A stretch of DNA of 64,000 nt from Atopsyche davidsoni (GCA_022113835.1 JAILWY010000003.1:13539501-13603500); one strand, 5' to 3'; counted from the stretch's first letter, positions 21,351 to 35,400 are shown. Program-made: numbers and translations. The notes: generated by a model not told the origin, from the letters alone.

Positions 21351-23554
21351 TTAGGGTGTCCCTTAAAATTCAAGTTCAATATTTTTTTACGCATACCTTC
21401 TTAAAAGTTTAGTAATAACCCTATATTGTCTAGAAAAAAATATTAGTTTGATTTATAAACGTTAACCCGTGCCGACTTGCGATTTTAACTTGTCCATACA
21501 AGTTGCGTAAGTACTGCGCTGTGACTTGTAACTGCATGTTTTATTTGTCATTTCATACGTGATTTTTGAGATTAGTAGTGCTCCATTGTTTAGTGCGTTA
21601 ACATGTCGGTGGAATTACGGAGTGATAAACAAAATAATTTCCTTATCGGTTTGCCTAGATATCAAATAAATGGTGCAAAATTACCATCTAATCGACAAAT
21701 TCCCTCGGTCCTATTTTACAATATTCGTGAGGTTAAACTGATTGTTAGTGAAAGTGCAAATCTTGTGATTAGGGAGTGCATCATATATTGGGAAAAAGCA
21801 AGAATTCCAACAAGGGCATATCCTAACTGCGTGAAGAAACTTGTTGATTTATATCATGTTTGGAGAGAGTTGCAAAAAAAATTGTAAGAAAACTCAGGTT
21901 ACGTTCAAGAGCCGTGAGAACAATTTCAAAATTGATCTTGACAATTTGTTTGATATTGCACATGCTGATGCTTTTGAGAGAATGAAAATAGAGTAAGATA
22001 AATTATTTTTAATGAAACAGAGAGAGCCAGATCGACCAGGATGCTTAGGTGGTGTTGATAAAAAATTGTCGGAAAAAGAAGATAGATCTAAACAACGACG
22101 ATTGAAAGAAGAGGAAAGGCTTGTAAGACAAAGATAACCACTAGCTGCTGAAACTAGAAAATCAAGGGCAGAAGCAATAAAATCTGACTTCTTTGGAAGT
22201 AATGTACTCGACGTAGTCACAGTCCATTGGGATGGAAAACTATTACCCGGGTTAGATGTACGAAGTTCTAAAGAAGAACGCTTGCCAGTTATTGCTTCGT
22301 TTGACGATAAGGAACAGCTTCTTGCAGTGCCAAAACTAGAACATTCTTCTGAAAAACATCAAGCTAAGGCTGTCTCAACAGCTCTCTTTGACTAGAACCT
22401 TCACGATAAAGTACAAATAATGTGCTGCGACACAACAGCTTTCAATACTGGCCGTTTCAATGGAGCTTGTGCTATTTTGGAGAAACTTTAGGAAGAGAAT
22501 TGCTGCTCGTCTGTCGTCATCATGTTTATGAATTGGTCCTAAAAGCTGTCTTTGAAAGCAAAATTAAGTAAATTACTAGTAGCCCAGATACTCCAATGCT
22601 TAAAAAGTTCAGAGAAAATTGGAAAAACATCGACGCTAGTAACATTGAACCATCTCTTAATTTCGTAAAACAACGTGTTGCCGAGACAGACATTCAAGCT
22701 TTTTTAATATTTTATAAGGCAGAATTAGACAAAGGTTATGTAAGAGATGACTACCGCAAATTGGTCGAACTGTGCGTAATATTTTTGGGAGGAGACTCAG
22801 AGGAAAAATTAAAACTAAGCCCCCCCAAAGCCATGCATCAGGCACGCTGGATGGCGAGAGCGATCTATTCTTTAAAAATGTGTTTACTTCAGTCACAATG
22901 CAGAATAACTGCGAAGGACAAAAAGACTCTACAAGATGTTTGCTTATGTTTGTAAAACACTGGATGATTTCGTATCGGAAAAGAGCAAACAATTTTTATC
23001 ACGACTGCAGATCGACGACAGTTTTCTAAAGGAAGATGTATCTTCTTGGAATAATAATAGTGCTTTTGTGGAAGCTAAAAGAAAAATAAGTTATTTGAGG
23101 GTTGTGAATGATACTGCTGAAAGGGCTGTTAAAATGATGCAAGATTTTAACGGACTTATCGCGGCTGAAGAAGAACAAAAACAGTTCTTGCTGCGCTGTG
23201 TCCAGGAACATAGAAAATTGTATCCGGACTGTAAAAAAACAACTCTATAAAAAAGTTACCCTGACTGATTGTTATTACTTTATGTTTTTGATTAAAGATT
23301 AATGTTCATTTAATTGAATTTTTACTATTATTCACCTTATTTATTGCATTTATAATGATTTTATACCAGACCGAAATATCAAGACAAAACACGTTTTTTA
23401 CTAAACTTTGAAGCTCGGTCGGCACTAGTTGCAATTTTTCTAGAAAGATGAAATTTTATATTTGAGTATCTTATAGCATTAGTAAAAAATGTAGAGGGTA
23501 TGCATTTCGAAATTTGAAAAAAAATTTTTTTTGGTCATATAAGGGACACCCTAA
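21351..23554 (+). mobile_element. 2.2-kb DNA transposon with 15-bp TIRs and 6-bp TSD, superfamily unassigned
   Basis: TIR TTAGGGTGTCCCTTA is perfect at both ends, and the duplication TGGACA flanks it (21345-21350, 23555-23560). It contains one multi-broken transposase-like gene. A 6-bp TSD is unusual: it excludes mariner (TA), piggyBac (TTAA) and typical hAT (8 bp), and fits superfamilies such as IS3EU or Dada. I do not assign one from sequence alone. Confidence 0.88.
21603..23250 (+). pseudogene. Broken transposase-like gene of an arthropod-wide, poorly named family
   Basis: It starts M-S-V-E-L-R-S-D at 21603. The frame shifts at an A8 run (about 21880), near 22487 and near 22935, with stops including 21994 and 22135. 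Reading across frames gives a charged N-terminal region (F-D-I-A-H-A-D-A, E-K-E-D-R-S-K-Q-R-R). A core follows with V-H-W-D-G-K-L-L-P, C-C-D-T-T-A-F-N-T-G-x-x-x-G-A-C and V-C-R-H-H-V-Y-E-L. The C-terminal half has A-R-W-M-A-R-A-I-Y and N-D-T-A-E-R-A-V-K. The D-T-T...C-R-H-H pattern looks like an RNase H-like transposase core. I recall similar uncharacterised proteins in arthropods but cannot name the family. This copy is dead. Confidence 0.75.
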
Positions 23555-23560
23555 TGGACA

Positions 23561-25814
23561 TCCACCAAAAATATTAATGGTATAAATATTTCTAGTGAAA
23601 ACGTACAACGAGTATAAGCACATGTTTGTATTATACTCAATAATGCTTTAAAAATTAACCCAAAACTAAATAATTTTATTAGAATTATCTAGGAAACTGG
23701 TTTCATTTTACATTGACACGAGGCGGGGTGGACCTACAGATGTCGCAACCTTTTAACACAAACGTTCAATGTCTTGAGAAACATGAGATCACATGAGAGC
23801 TTGAACTCAATTTAATAGCGAATTCACCACGCTCCACGTGATCCAATTCGTATTCACTTTATACAAATACTGTTCTCAAAAAAAAAACACTCCAGTAGAC
23901 ACCGTGGCGCACCCAGCCGCCGCAACGTAACCGGCTACGCACGACCAGGAAACAAATTAATTTGACCGATTGCTCAAAATTCTCTTTCAAAAGCAATTCA
24001 TGTATGGAAATACCAGATCTTTCGTATTACACAAGACACTGCTTATTTTTTTACACCAACTTGAGAGAAAATTTACGCATCGTCGGGAGCTTTAATTTTC
24101 CAACTAAACAAAAGGTTCTTTATCGAGCAATTCATAAGTCGCATCTAATTTTCAAATATATAAAATAGGTAGGACTCACTAAATTGAGATGTCTTATTTT
24201 CATAAATGCAATCTTTTCACACAAAAGTTGAAATACATTTCATTCGTAAATGTTTATTGAAACTAAGTTTCCTACGCGGTTTGCCTTCTTTGGATTATAT
24301 TCGCATACTATGTATATTTCAATTAGAAGTTTTAACCAACAAATTTTATTTAAGCAATGAAAGTTTCAAAATAAGCATACTTTCATACTTTCAGCGTGAG
24401 TTATGTATAGGTTTGTGTTTACATAATGCAGGAAACTCAATTTTCATTAAAATTGAATTATCAAAAACTTTTTCTAATCGACTTTAACATAACACAAACA
24501 CATTGCGATAGTGAATTAGTTTTTGAAACAGTATGTTTGTTTATATTAAACAAACAAATCAATATCCACATAGAACCTATAAACATTATTTAGCTAATAA
24601 ATTACAGAATTACAATTTGTTAAATACAGGCTCATGTTATGTTATGGACTTTAATGGTACAATTTTTTTATTTTTACGTAAATCATGGGTAAATTCAAAC
24701 TACTAATATAAAAGAATACACAACCTTTAGTAAACTTCCCAGTATACAAAATTGTGTGTATTATTAGGTAATATATTTATGACTTTGCGGCCCAGCTCGA
24801 TACACGAGTTCAGGACAACAAACGATACCATTCATGTTTAATTGCCTTAGTCGCTGAAACACGAGTGTATTTTTTTATTTCTTTTGTATCTCAGCATTCC
24901 ACAAATACATCTTTGTTGAAGGCAATCCTCAAGCAAACAAAAATTATTCTCAATGAATATTAATCTCCGGCACTTTAAGCTTCTGAATCTTAAACAAATC
25001 TTATTTGCTCGTCAGTCGTAGTTGCTAGACGACGCCTCTGCATATTTGTGTTAAATTTTTAGTGTATTTAAACAGGTATATCAACACTTAAAATATTTGT
25101 TTTATCTGAATTGAAAAACGTTGGGCATATGTATTTTTTAAAATAAAGTTACCCTATATGTCATTTAAAATGTAAACAGTATCAGACTGCAGTGTTAAGC
25201 GAAGTGGTAGTATTATTACCCCATCTCACGCCCGGGATGCTCCACACATCCGCGACAGCTGAGAGCGGTCGGCTCTGAGAATCTCATTAGCTCTATAATA
25301 TTTGCTCCCGTGAGATATTAGTTTACGACACTGAAGAGGGTTCGCATGTTTTGTTTTAGTATTTTAAATTATGTCACACCACATGATAGTAATATGAAAT
25401 GCATTGAAAACCTTTATATTACCGCACAGATCTGACCGCATCATCGTAAACTTTACGGAACGTTCGTTATTAAAGCCAATCGTTAAACTCTGAGATAATA
25501 TTTAAATGTGAATGTGATGTGCACAGTTAAAGCAAAATATAACCTCCGGTAGCTGAAGTCACTTCCAGCTGCGAGTAGACAGATTGCGTTAATCTGCCTG
25601 AGCCAACCTGGCAAATCTACTTATTTTCTGGTGCCTCATGTAACGAAGTTTTTGCTCAACTGCAGATAATGTCGTCAATGCAGATTGCTTTCCGGCTTGC
25701 TCCTGACAAAGTGCAGATTTATTTAACGTTGACGTGGAAGCACAAATATAAAGGCTTTTTCATTATTTGAAAGCTTTTATAAAAAAATATTAATCCTCCC
25801 TAATACTGAATGAA
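23561..25814. other. No gene recognised
   Basis: AT-rich sequence; the first 150 bases continue the Penelope-type repeat. GC-richer patches at about 23710-23950 and 25195-25330 (with GCCCGGGATGCTCC and E-box-like sites) continue around 25545-25740 with CAGCTG and repeated CAGATT cores. These could be regulatory but show no coding signal. Confidence 0.4.
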
Positions 25815-25932
25815 ATAAAATTCTCTATGCATTCAATTTTGCAAATCCTTTCTGACGATGAAACGTACTATATATATATATATATAGTACGTTTCATCGT
25901 CAGAAAGGATTTGCAAAATTGAATGCATAGAG

Positions 25933-25940
<8 letters not shown>
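25815..25940. repeat. 126-bp perfect palindrome with a TA-repeat centre
   Basis: The arms read ATAAAATTCTCTATGCATTC... inward and pair without a mismatch through a (TA)n core centred at about 25877. An (AT)n run of about 28 bp follows directly (25937-25964). The perfection of the arms implies recent origin or an assembly fold-back. Confidence 0.9.

Positions 25941-25964
<24 letters not shown>
25937..25964. repeat. (TA)n microsatellite
   Basis: Uninterrupted alternating T and A next to the palindrome. Confidence 0.9.
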
Positions 25965-28354
25965 GAACTCGATTAGGCATTTCATTTTAATTTCTACACT
26001 TTACAGAAATACACAAATAGTCAGTGTGTTCATAGATTTTGGCAGCTTTTATTACTATAATGCTAGGTGCAATAGTAATAACAAAACAGCTCAACACAAA
26101 AATATATCAATTCTTACACATTAGTGCATGAATTTAATTTAAATTTTATAGGGTAATCGCAAGGTTATCAGTATCTGTCTAGTTGCTTAGTCTCGGCGTT
26201 GACTGCCCAACAGGGTTGAAGGCGCAATATAGCGGCATTTAGATTAGGTTAGATCCGTTAAACACACCGTGTAGTGTCTCCTGAACTCGCAAAGATCAGC
26301 ATTTGAACATTACAGACATTATATATTTTTTAATACTACCATACTCTTGAAACTAATTAATTATTAAATGGTGTCTAATTTTGTAAATATTATGAATTAT
26401 TAGTAAAGATTATGTCTTCAAAATTAACCCCGTGACGTGCTAAAAAGTGATGTCCTGAAAAACCGTGTAGAAATATGCATAAAAATTGCGCAGCGGGTCT
26501 CGTGGGTGATATCGAGCTTTAGATTCCATCCTCCATTAAGGACTCTTTGCCACTAAATAATGCACAGTTCATGTTGACCTCTGCAAATGTATTCTTCCCA
26601 ACTCCGGCCTAATGGGTGAAGTTAACCCGTGAGAGGATGGAACGCGAAGCTTTCGCACTTTAATTTCTTAAAGTGCGGAAAAACTGTCAAAAAAGAAACT
26701 CATGACGCATGATTATCCAACAAAAAGTTAAGTGCATGCTGATTTACTTTAAAAAAAGATTCATAATTACCTGTGAATATTATTCAATTGCCATTTTTTT
26801 AAAGCAAATTGTCCCATAACTATGACGTAACCTACCAACTAATAATAAATTAAAGAAAGGCAAGAAAAACTCAGCAAGTTTACACCGACTGTATATTTCG
26901 ATGATAAGAACTCAACCTATTACATTATGTGTCTTTACATTTTTCCCATTTCATTGACATTTGCGATAACTAAGCTCTGGATTTTGTTCCTTTAAGAATT
27001 TTCTCGGGGTACACATTTTTCCAGTCAGGACACGCCTCTTCCCATTTTAATGACTCCTCCTGGTTCGTTCTTGATTCACGGATCGAACCATTGAATTTTA
27101 AACATTTTTGTGCCGGATAAATATTAAAAAATATTAAATTATTTTTCTGACAGAAACGAACGAGTAAAATACAGATATATTTCATTATTATATACAGATA
27201 TATACGAGTAAATCGATCAAATTAACCAATCAAGGCTGTTGGCGAAACCGATGGCTTCACTATTACTTATTTATTTCATATTAATAATACCTATTAAAAA
27301 CATAAAACTTAAATCCTTATAAAAAACTTTTTTTGTAATATTTATTATATTATCAAACGAGAACTTAAATAGCCTTATAGCACTAATTATAACATTTCAA
27401 AACTTGACAAGATATTATAAATGAATTATTAACGGTAATTAAAGTGCACATAAAAAGCCTTTTTGGTTTTTATATATATTATTTTCTTAAGAAAATCATA
27501 TCTTTTAAGCATCGTGTTTAGTTTTTGATATCATTATTTAACTATTATAACGTTTGGTGAAAAAAAAACATGGGAAATAATCAGCCAAGTGTTTTCATAA
27601 ATGTGCTCAAAAAACCGTTTTTATACCAAATATTTACAATATGTAAGAAAAATTGTATATTTTATTCATGGCCCACTCAAAGTTTGGTGAGTTTTTAAAT
27701 ATTGGTGTTATTACCGAGCGAATTCAAAGTCAGGGCTATGCTATAATACATGGAAGTCATTTATATTTTAAACAAAATATTAATATTAATATAAAGTTTA
27801 CGGCCGCCCGGCAGTTGCGGCTCCAGTGGGTCTTCTCCTGCTGGGCTGGTTTTCTTTAATCTCACCCTCTGGTCATTAAAAAGAAATACGATGCCTAATT
27901 TTCTGTAAATTTTGAAAATGTATAAGCAAAAAACATTAAATATTTTGCTAACATATTTTATGGAACAGCTAATAAAATTTCACGTGAAACTTTATCTAAC
28001 GTTTGAGTAACATAAAAACAAAACTAATGAGATCAATGCATAATGCTCTCAGAAAGGGTGGTTTTTTAACGTTACTGCGGCATCCTAACATGCTTTGATC
28101 CACCCTACTATGATAGAGCCAAGGGTCGTAAGCGCATTTTAGGCACCTGGATAAACAGTTTTGAAGAGATCAAAGGAGTTAGCAACTATATCAGACTTGT
28201 AACCTATTCGGAATTCGTCCCGTAGTATCTTAGAAAACTCTAAACAATAAACACTAGACTAAACTAAAGTTACGTTATAAATTAAAGAAAAACCGTGCAT
28301 TCCAAATTTTGCTTTTATATTTCTAAAACTCATATAGTTTTATGATACATATTC
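25965..28354. other. No gene confirmed; one exon-like open stretch
   Basis: A minus-strand open frame ending at 26970 has a non-repetitive, protein-like tail (about 26973-27120, L-K-W-E-E-A-C-P-D-W-K-N-V-Y-P). I recognise no family and see no clear splice sites. The rest is AT-rich and non-coding. Confidence 0.35.
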
Positions 28355-28490
28355 AATATTTTTGACAGAGAGTACTTGGTGGAATTCCATTTTAAATAAT
28401 CAAATACTTGAGTGATTTTTTCCAGTCAGTTGACCAGACACCGATAAAAAAATTATAAGTGAATAAATCACTCAAGTATTTTACTTATTT
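28355..28490. repeat. Penelope-type terminal repeat fragment
   Basis: GACAGAGAGTACTTGGTGGA and the AATACTTGAGTGATTTT module match the outer part of the repeat at 37246-38030. An inverted partner (AATCACTCAAGTATTTT) lies at about 28467-28484. A related outer fragment lies at 6565-6640 in intron 5 of the GH31-like gene. Confidence 0.7.
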
Positions 28491-31400
28491 AAAAAATATA
28501 TAAATTAAATGATTGTTGATGCTAACGCTTAAAACTTTAAAAAATCTGCAAGGACTGAAGGTCCTGTAATTTTATATTTCTTATAAAATCAGAAGTTCTT
28601 CCAAAAGACTGTAAAATTGTAGAGAACATTCGATCGTTTCATTTTCATAGTACTAGCAGTTTTTTCAATTTTATTCCATCCCCTATTTTATTTCAACGGT
28701 AAATATGCTGAAATACGGGCAGTTTTGATTTGTTTCCGAGTGTTTATAAACTGAATTTTTCAATAAAATTTTTAAAAATCCCAAAGGCTATTTGCCCAAA
28801 CAAAAAGAAAGTCTAAAATAAAAATGGTGTCATAATAAAAATACCCGATGTATTAATTTCGAAGTTAATAATGTTTTTTTTAAGTTATCAAGTTATTCAA
28901 CCGTACAGGTATTTATTGTTAGTACTTTAAAATATATAGAAATAAAATCATAAAGTAAAAAAATAAAAAAACAACGAAATTACGTCGCTGGGACAGAGAT
29001 AGTTTTTACAGCCTTCCAATTTTGTCGATATTTTTAAAGAGCGAAAGAGCTCACAATGCCTCGACGCGAGAAGCCAGCAGTTCAAGAACCGTTAGTTTGT
29101 TTTTTTATATTGAATCATATTCGACATATGAAATATACTTTTTTTGCACATGTTGATTTTAAAATTTAATACAGCTCTCTTTTTTATCTACAAGATTATT
29201 ACTTTCTACACGCTCGGGGTCGTTTTTTACTATATTTTTATTATGCACCATATACGTGAGATGTCCTCACTAAAATCAACTGAACGTGAAATCTAAGCTT
29301 AGGATTGGAAAATATTGGATTAAATTTGGGCCGCAATAAAAAAACGAGTTTGTGGAGAAGTAACTTTTATTTTATTCTACAGAAACTGTTGGTTTCATTC
29401 ATATAACGAAAAAAACATGTTATGAAAAAAAAGGTTTTTAAAACCTGTTATGATTCAAAAATAATATATTAAGCTTGAATAAAATCAATGATAATAATAT
29501 TTACTTTTATTGGTATTTACCGAATTATAGTTTGTTTTGATAAAATATTTCCAAACTTTTTATGGTAATTTCATGAGAAGAAAGCGCTATTTTAAAATAA
29601 ATACGAATATAATAAACAAAACTTGGTTGGTTTCGATTGAGATATATATAGAGTTAAACAAACAAAGCCTATACTGCATCATAACATAACAAATGTTGGT
29701 GAGAGTAAAGCGATGCCCATAAAAATACACGATAATATATTTTTATTTCAATACGCTGTGACACAGGCTGAGAAATTCTCATCTCTTTTTAAAGTTTTGT
29801 AGAGCGTCTAGGAGTTTTTTTCAGCACATCGCAGCAGTAAGTGTATTAGCACACGAGCCCTCGGGTGACCTGCCGCGCTCCATCACGGGGGGTCACCTCA
29901 ATAATAAGGTTACACCCGAAGAGGAAGCGATCGATGGGAGGCTTTTTGGAACAGAAAAAACAGAGGTGCTCCGGCCTCTGATTGGACGGCTAACTCGCCT
30001 TGCAAATAACTGAAGGTTATATGCAATTAACGGAGGGTAAAATATCAAACGCCTACTAACCACCGTAGACTTCTATATTCGAAGGTAAGCCAAAAATCAG
30101 AATTCAATAACTAGAACATTGTTATTAGATTATCAGCTGCGCGAGATACATTCCGGCAGTAGACAGTAAAATAATGAATAGGTTGTGTTTTTTGTTGTTA
30201 TAGTTTTTTATCTTAATTTGTGGACAATAAAAAGGAAATCCAACCATTGTCATAATGTTTTATGCTATTAATTATAATTTACGTAATTTATACGAACAAT
30301 CTCAGAATTTAAACTGATAATATATCACAAATGCTTTGAATATTTTTCCTAGAATGCCTACGAGTAGAAAAAAAATAGTTACTATGAACAAAATTAAAGA
30401 ATTTAAAAAATGTTCAACGCTGTCTTGCAACTCTTTCAGGCGAATTGAAGTGAAAACCGTCGCAAGTGCCACCCCCACCCTCCGACTATGTCACCCGAGT
30501 GACTATGTAAATGGGTTGGAAGGCTTCGCGCCTTCATTTGTCCTCTTTACATACATTTCTGTTAATATTGGTCATGCGCTGCTCTGCCACACGCGGAATA
30601 ATCATAGTTGTGTGCGTTTCCAACCTTTATATTAAAAGGTTGGAATAAAAATATAATATGTTACTATATTTCAAAGCAATAATATACTTAACTCACCGGA
30701 ATATAATATACAGTCACAATTCCGTATAAGTTTTGTCATCCGCGAATAATAAGCCGAGTCACACCCACGGGTCACCGCAGTGCGCTTCGAGCTTTCATTT
30801 CCGACGTGATTCTCTGACTGAGTTATTTACTCGCGCCAAGTCACGGCCTAGTATTATTTTTAAAGACATATTTTTTGTTTTGGAATTTATGAATTTCATT
30901 TCGATAAAAAAAAGGAAAAATCAAATCATATAATCAGGGATTTTAGGCATTTGATATTGTTACATAAAAGATTTGGCTCAACAACTCATACCATCTACTT
31001 ATTTGCTTACAACCCCATTCTGCAATTGCTGTTTTTGATCATATCTTGCTAGTTACTAACAGTAGATAATAAAATTTTTAACAATAGAAAAATATTGTTA
31101 TAATTAATTAATAGCACCCTCCAGTTATATGATATACTTAATTAAAGCATACATTTTTTTTAATTTTTAAGTTTACAGTAGATAACATTAGTTCTGATTC
31201 GCAAAACGAATATTTCAAACATCATCTCTGAGGATGGGGAAAACGGAATACCTTTGATAAAAAAACAATAAAATGTGACAGGTGGCATTTTTGGAGGGTA
31301 GTGATGTCATGAAGCACTGTGTAATATTTTTCATTTAATCAACACATGGAACTAAAATTTAATTTAAAACAGTCAATCGAGCCTTCAGGGGGGGATGAAC

Positions 31401-32280
31401 AAAAACCTTTTTGTTGATGTGCAGTTATCGTGATTTTGTGAAAATAACGATCGCTTTTATGACCCGTATAAGGATTAAAGAGAATTGATGGGGGTTGATT
31501 TTGATTATTATTACGTTTTCCTGATCATTATTTGATTCGGATTTCATTTATACAACATGCCAATGGCATAAAACCTGCTAACTAAAAACATCTATGGATA
31601 AAATCAGTTTGTAGACTTAAAGAAATCAAAATTAAAAATCTTTCTATATTTTTAGATAAAAAAATTTGTCATTGAGTTAGTATTTATTTGTTTCAGACAA
31701 CATATTAAGAAATCGACTCATTGATTCAATGTGGTATTGAGAGTAGCATGTAGCAAATATAAACTTGATTTGTCTAAAATAGTAAACAGTTTGTCTCAAT
31801 ATCAAATATCACACAAAATTTTGAATAAACAGTAAGAAATGTGTAGGCTTTGTGTTTTATTTATAGCATCGGGAGTGAATATAAAACCAGGTCTCCAAAT
31901 AAATTCCAAAAATGTTGCGGCCCGTGTAGCATAGCAAACATATGTATGTGGCCTGATGGAAAAAAAGTTGAGTATCACCGGTCTAGAAGAAATATTTACA
32001 TCCTCGTGTTTGGAATATTTGATAAGTTGTGAACATGAAAGGTTTGTAAAAACTAGAAATCTGATTGAATGGAATGTGTCATACTGAATTGAAAGTAAAT
32101 TCTATGAAAATATGTATTTTTCCTTATCAGTTCTTAGATAAGATATCATTTGTCTTGAATTCAGGAACCATAATCCAAAGATATATTTTTGATGTCTAAT
32201 CCATACAAACTCTAAAATAAGAATAAAAGTCATGTTAATATATAGTAAGCAGTCAAAAACTTTTTACGTATCATTTTTAA
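28491..32280. other. No gene recognised; two GC-richer islands
   Basis: Islands at about 29815-30000 (with GGTCACCT and TCACGGGGGG) and 30440-30620 stand out from AT-rich sequence. The second ends in a small hairpin (CCAACCTTT...AAAGGTTGG, about 30611-30636). No open frame here shows family motifs. Confidence 0.4.
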
Positions 32281-32284
32281 ATAA

Positions 32285-32414
32285 TCAATATTTTTGACAG
32301 AGAGTACTTGATGGAATTCCATTTCAATATTTTAAATATATTGAGTGATTTTTCCTCGTGTTAATTTTTATTGGTGACCGGTTTCGCCAACCTTTCACGT
32401 TGGCATTATCAAAC
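32285..32414 (-). repeat. Penelope-type terminal repeat fragment with hammerhead-like module
   Basis: The outer GACAGAGAGTACTTGATGGA module is followed by GTGACCGGTTTCGCCAACC...TTATCAAAC (32374-32414). The latter is the same 41-bp unit as in the 37246-37983 element. Confidence 0.75.
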
Positions 32415-35400
32415 TCTATCTATTCAAAATATTCATTTTTAAGCGCTCAACCTTTCGATTCACAACCATAAAAATAATTAACACTTAAATGCGTGACACG
32501 AAAATGACTAAAATTTGTGTCTCTAAAGTTAAGACCACACTTCTTTGTCAGCTCTCTGTGATCCTCCGATTAATCTGATAAACATCGATAAACCAAAGAA
32601 TGCGTCACCACTGCAATAGTAATAATACTATTGCAGTGATGATACTAAATTTAAAATACTTATCGATAAGTTTTGATTCAAAACTATCGTGAAAACTAGT
32701 GTGTTTTTATTATATAAATACATACAAAATTCAAATAACTTGCAAAGAAAAAAGTGCCTTCCGATATTTGACAAGTTAATTGAATGTTTAAAAAGCCTAG
32801 AAAAACCGTGTGGGGTTGAAGGCGATACAATGAAGCCCCGAGCCTCTGCTCGAGCAGCCTGAGTTGATCAACTGAGTAGGAGAGGCTCTACTCACCTGTC
32901 GCCTGCTTTTCATGATTTCACAAAACTCACCACTTTAGCACAATTGACAGGACCCGCTGTCACCGCAGGATTTCACTGAACTGTTTACTTATTCGGTTTA
33001 AAGCGAGGCCAGAAACAAAATAGTCACACGATGAGTTAAAATCAATAAGAACTATTCTTTCAATAATTATTATCAATTGATAATAACGTTATCTTAAGCG
33101 GTGATAAACGCAATCTGCGAGGCGATTAAATATTTTCAGCTTTGCAGATTTTGTTCTTACATTGAACGCGCAGGTAATTCGTTTCTGGAGAGATAATCAG
33201 TTTTATTTTCATGCCATGTTTATGACATGGATCATGTGTATGGTGGAGGCTTTTTCTAAAAGGTTGTATAGTAATATAGTTTGCTTTTATATATACATGC
33301 AAATTTTGCAGTCTGACAGGTCAAAAAAAACATTGGACAAAAATAAACCATTTCCATTTTATAAGAAACAAATTATTTAATATGTTTTTCTTTTGAATTT
33401 TGTCTTAATAGCACGCCACTGATTATAATCAAACCTAACCAGTCGGTTTTCTCTAAAAATAGTATTTTTCCAATAATTTCAATAAGTAACTGATGAATAT
33501 CTTTGTTACTCAATACATCTATTGTGATATTTTCTTCTGCTCATGATGTCTTATTTCAAAATATTTTAAAGACTTGACTGAAAATAAAGAATCAACCATT
33601 TTTACAAAATATTTTAAATTTTTATTAAAGTATGTATGGTTTTTCTCAACATGAGTTTTGAAACTACGCGCCAGTTTACTGAAATATAACAGTTAAAATA
33701 TTGTCACTTTTAAGTTTACCATGCTTTGTCGTTACTCTCTAGCGTCGATTGTTTTGAAACCGGGTCTCAATATCCAAATTTTCATACAACACATAACCTC
33801 CAGTTAGTATGTGATGTTTCCGTTTTATGGAATGTATAGCCAAATTGTCAAAATACAATAATATTTACTTTTATTTTTTTATAGCTCCTTAATGTATTAA
33901 AAACCTATATTTTGCAACTTTTAAGAATATTGTGTGAAATGCGTGTTGTGAAGTTTTACTTTTTCATAATGCATTCGCTGTTTTTTTTCTTCTATATGAG
34001 AAAATTTTGCTTCTAGTCTTACAAATATTGTAGGGTTTTAATTTGTAATCATAAATATTTTAAATAATTGTTTTTTGTTAAAAAAATATTATTATTAATT
34101 TGTTTTGATACAACAACTCAAAACATTACTGTACCGACATCTATTGCTAAAATAAAATACTACTTTTGGGATTTCCTGTAATTTTGGTTTGCTTCTTTGC
34201 TGAGTTTAACGGCACCTGTAAAACTTTTTTAAAAACTTCATTATATTTATTCCAGTACTTATATATTTTTCTTATAATACGTTATCATATAATAAAATCT
34301 CAGCAATTTATTATATTTATAAAATTATTTTAATACATTTTCAAAAATATTCAATCAAATTAATGTTACAGTTTTTTATTTCTTGCATATTGATGTTTTA
34401 TTTGCAATTTTCAAATTGGTTTGAAGCTTCGCTAAGAAGCATTGTCTCCAACGAGGTTGTGTAAGAAATAACAGACGTCGCTATGGGGAGTAGGAACCTC
34501 AGCAGTAAGGAGAGCCGCAAATTGAAATTAATTTGATGAGTTGTTGGTATTGACATATAAAAAACCAATTTAGAAATAGGAAACGGGGTTAACGGCCGTG
34601 TCTGCTGATATACCTTCTTTGGCGTCCCATTGACCGAGTACCTTTTGACATAATTAATTTTCATTATATTTGTTTAATGTAATTATATTAATTTTAAACA
34701 CAGTTTTTATATTTTGGAATAAATAGCTACAAACCTGAAAAAATAAAAGCATACAGATCACAGACTATTTCGTATCTTTTTTTATTGTAAATTTGTAGTA
34801 TTTAATGAGTCGTTTTTATTTTAGTTACAATCGGACGTTATTCCTACGATAAGTAGCACTAAAAGTTTACTTTGTTTCAAAAACGTTACATCTTCATTCT
34901 TAGATTAACAAAATGTATCGATTTGATGATATAGTGAATTTTACAGCCCCTTATCAATGAGTTGTAAATTAATTGAATTTATTAATTAAAACTATAATGT
35001 AATTGCTAATTGCAATTGCTTTTTTTAAAACCACTCCATTTTATATTATAATCATTAGTATTACCAAATGAATTTTTAATTCACTCTGGCTCTTTTAATG
35101 CATTTTAAAACTTTCATCAAAAAGTTACCCGAATCCAAAAAAGAACAATGGCATTGATAAATAAAAGTGCTCTCACTGCCTCGATGAATACGTGCAAAGT
35201 TCTTCGACCATTTCGTTTTGATGTGAATTCCTGACATTGTCTCGATACCGAGTGTCCCAGCGCTCTGTGAGGTGGCAGCGAGTAATTGTAATCGTCGCAC
35301 GCACCAGTTGATCTGAACTGTTAGGCGAGCTTGTAATTGCGTGTGACAATACTCGTACCAACATTAGGCGGGGCTCGCCGTGCAAGTCCTCCCGCGGCCC

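Noticed and set aside
32896..32913. Six-codon first exon before CAG|GTGAGT on the minus strand
   Set aside because: A chance ATG plus donor is expected in a window of this size, and no downstream exon was found.
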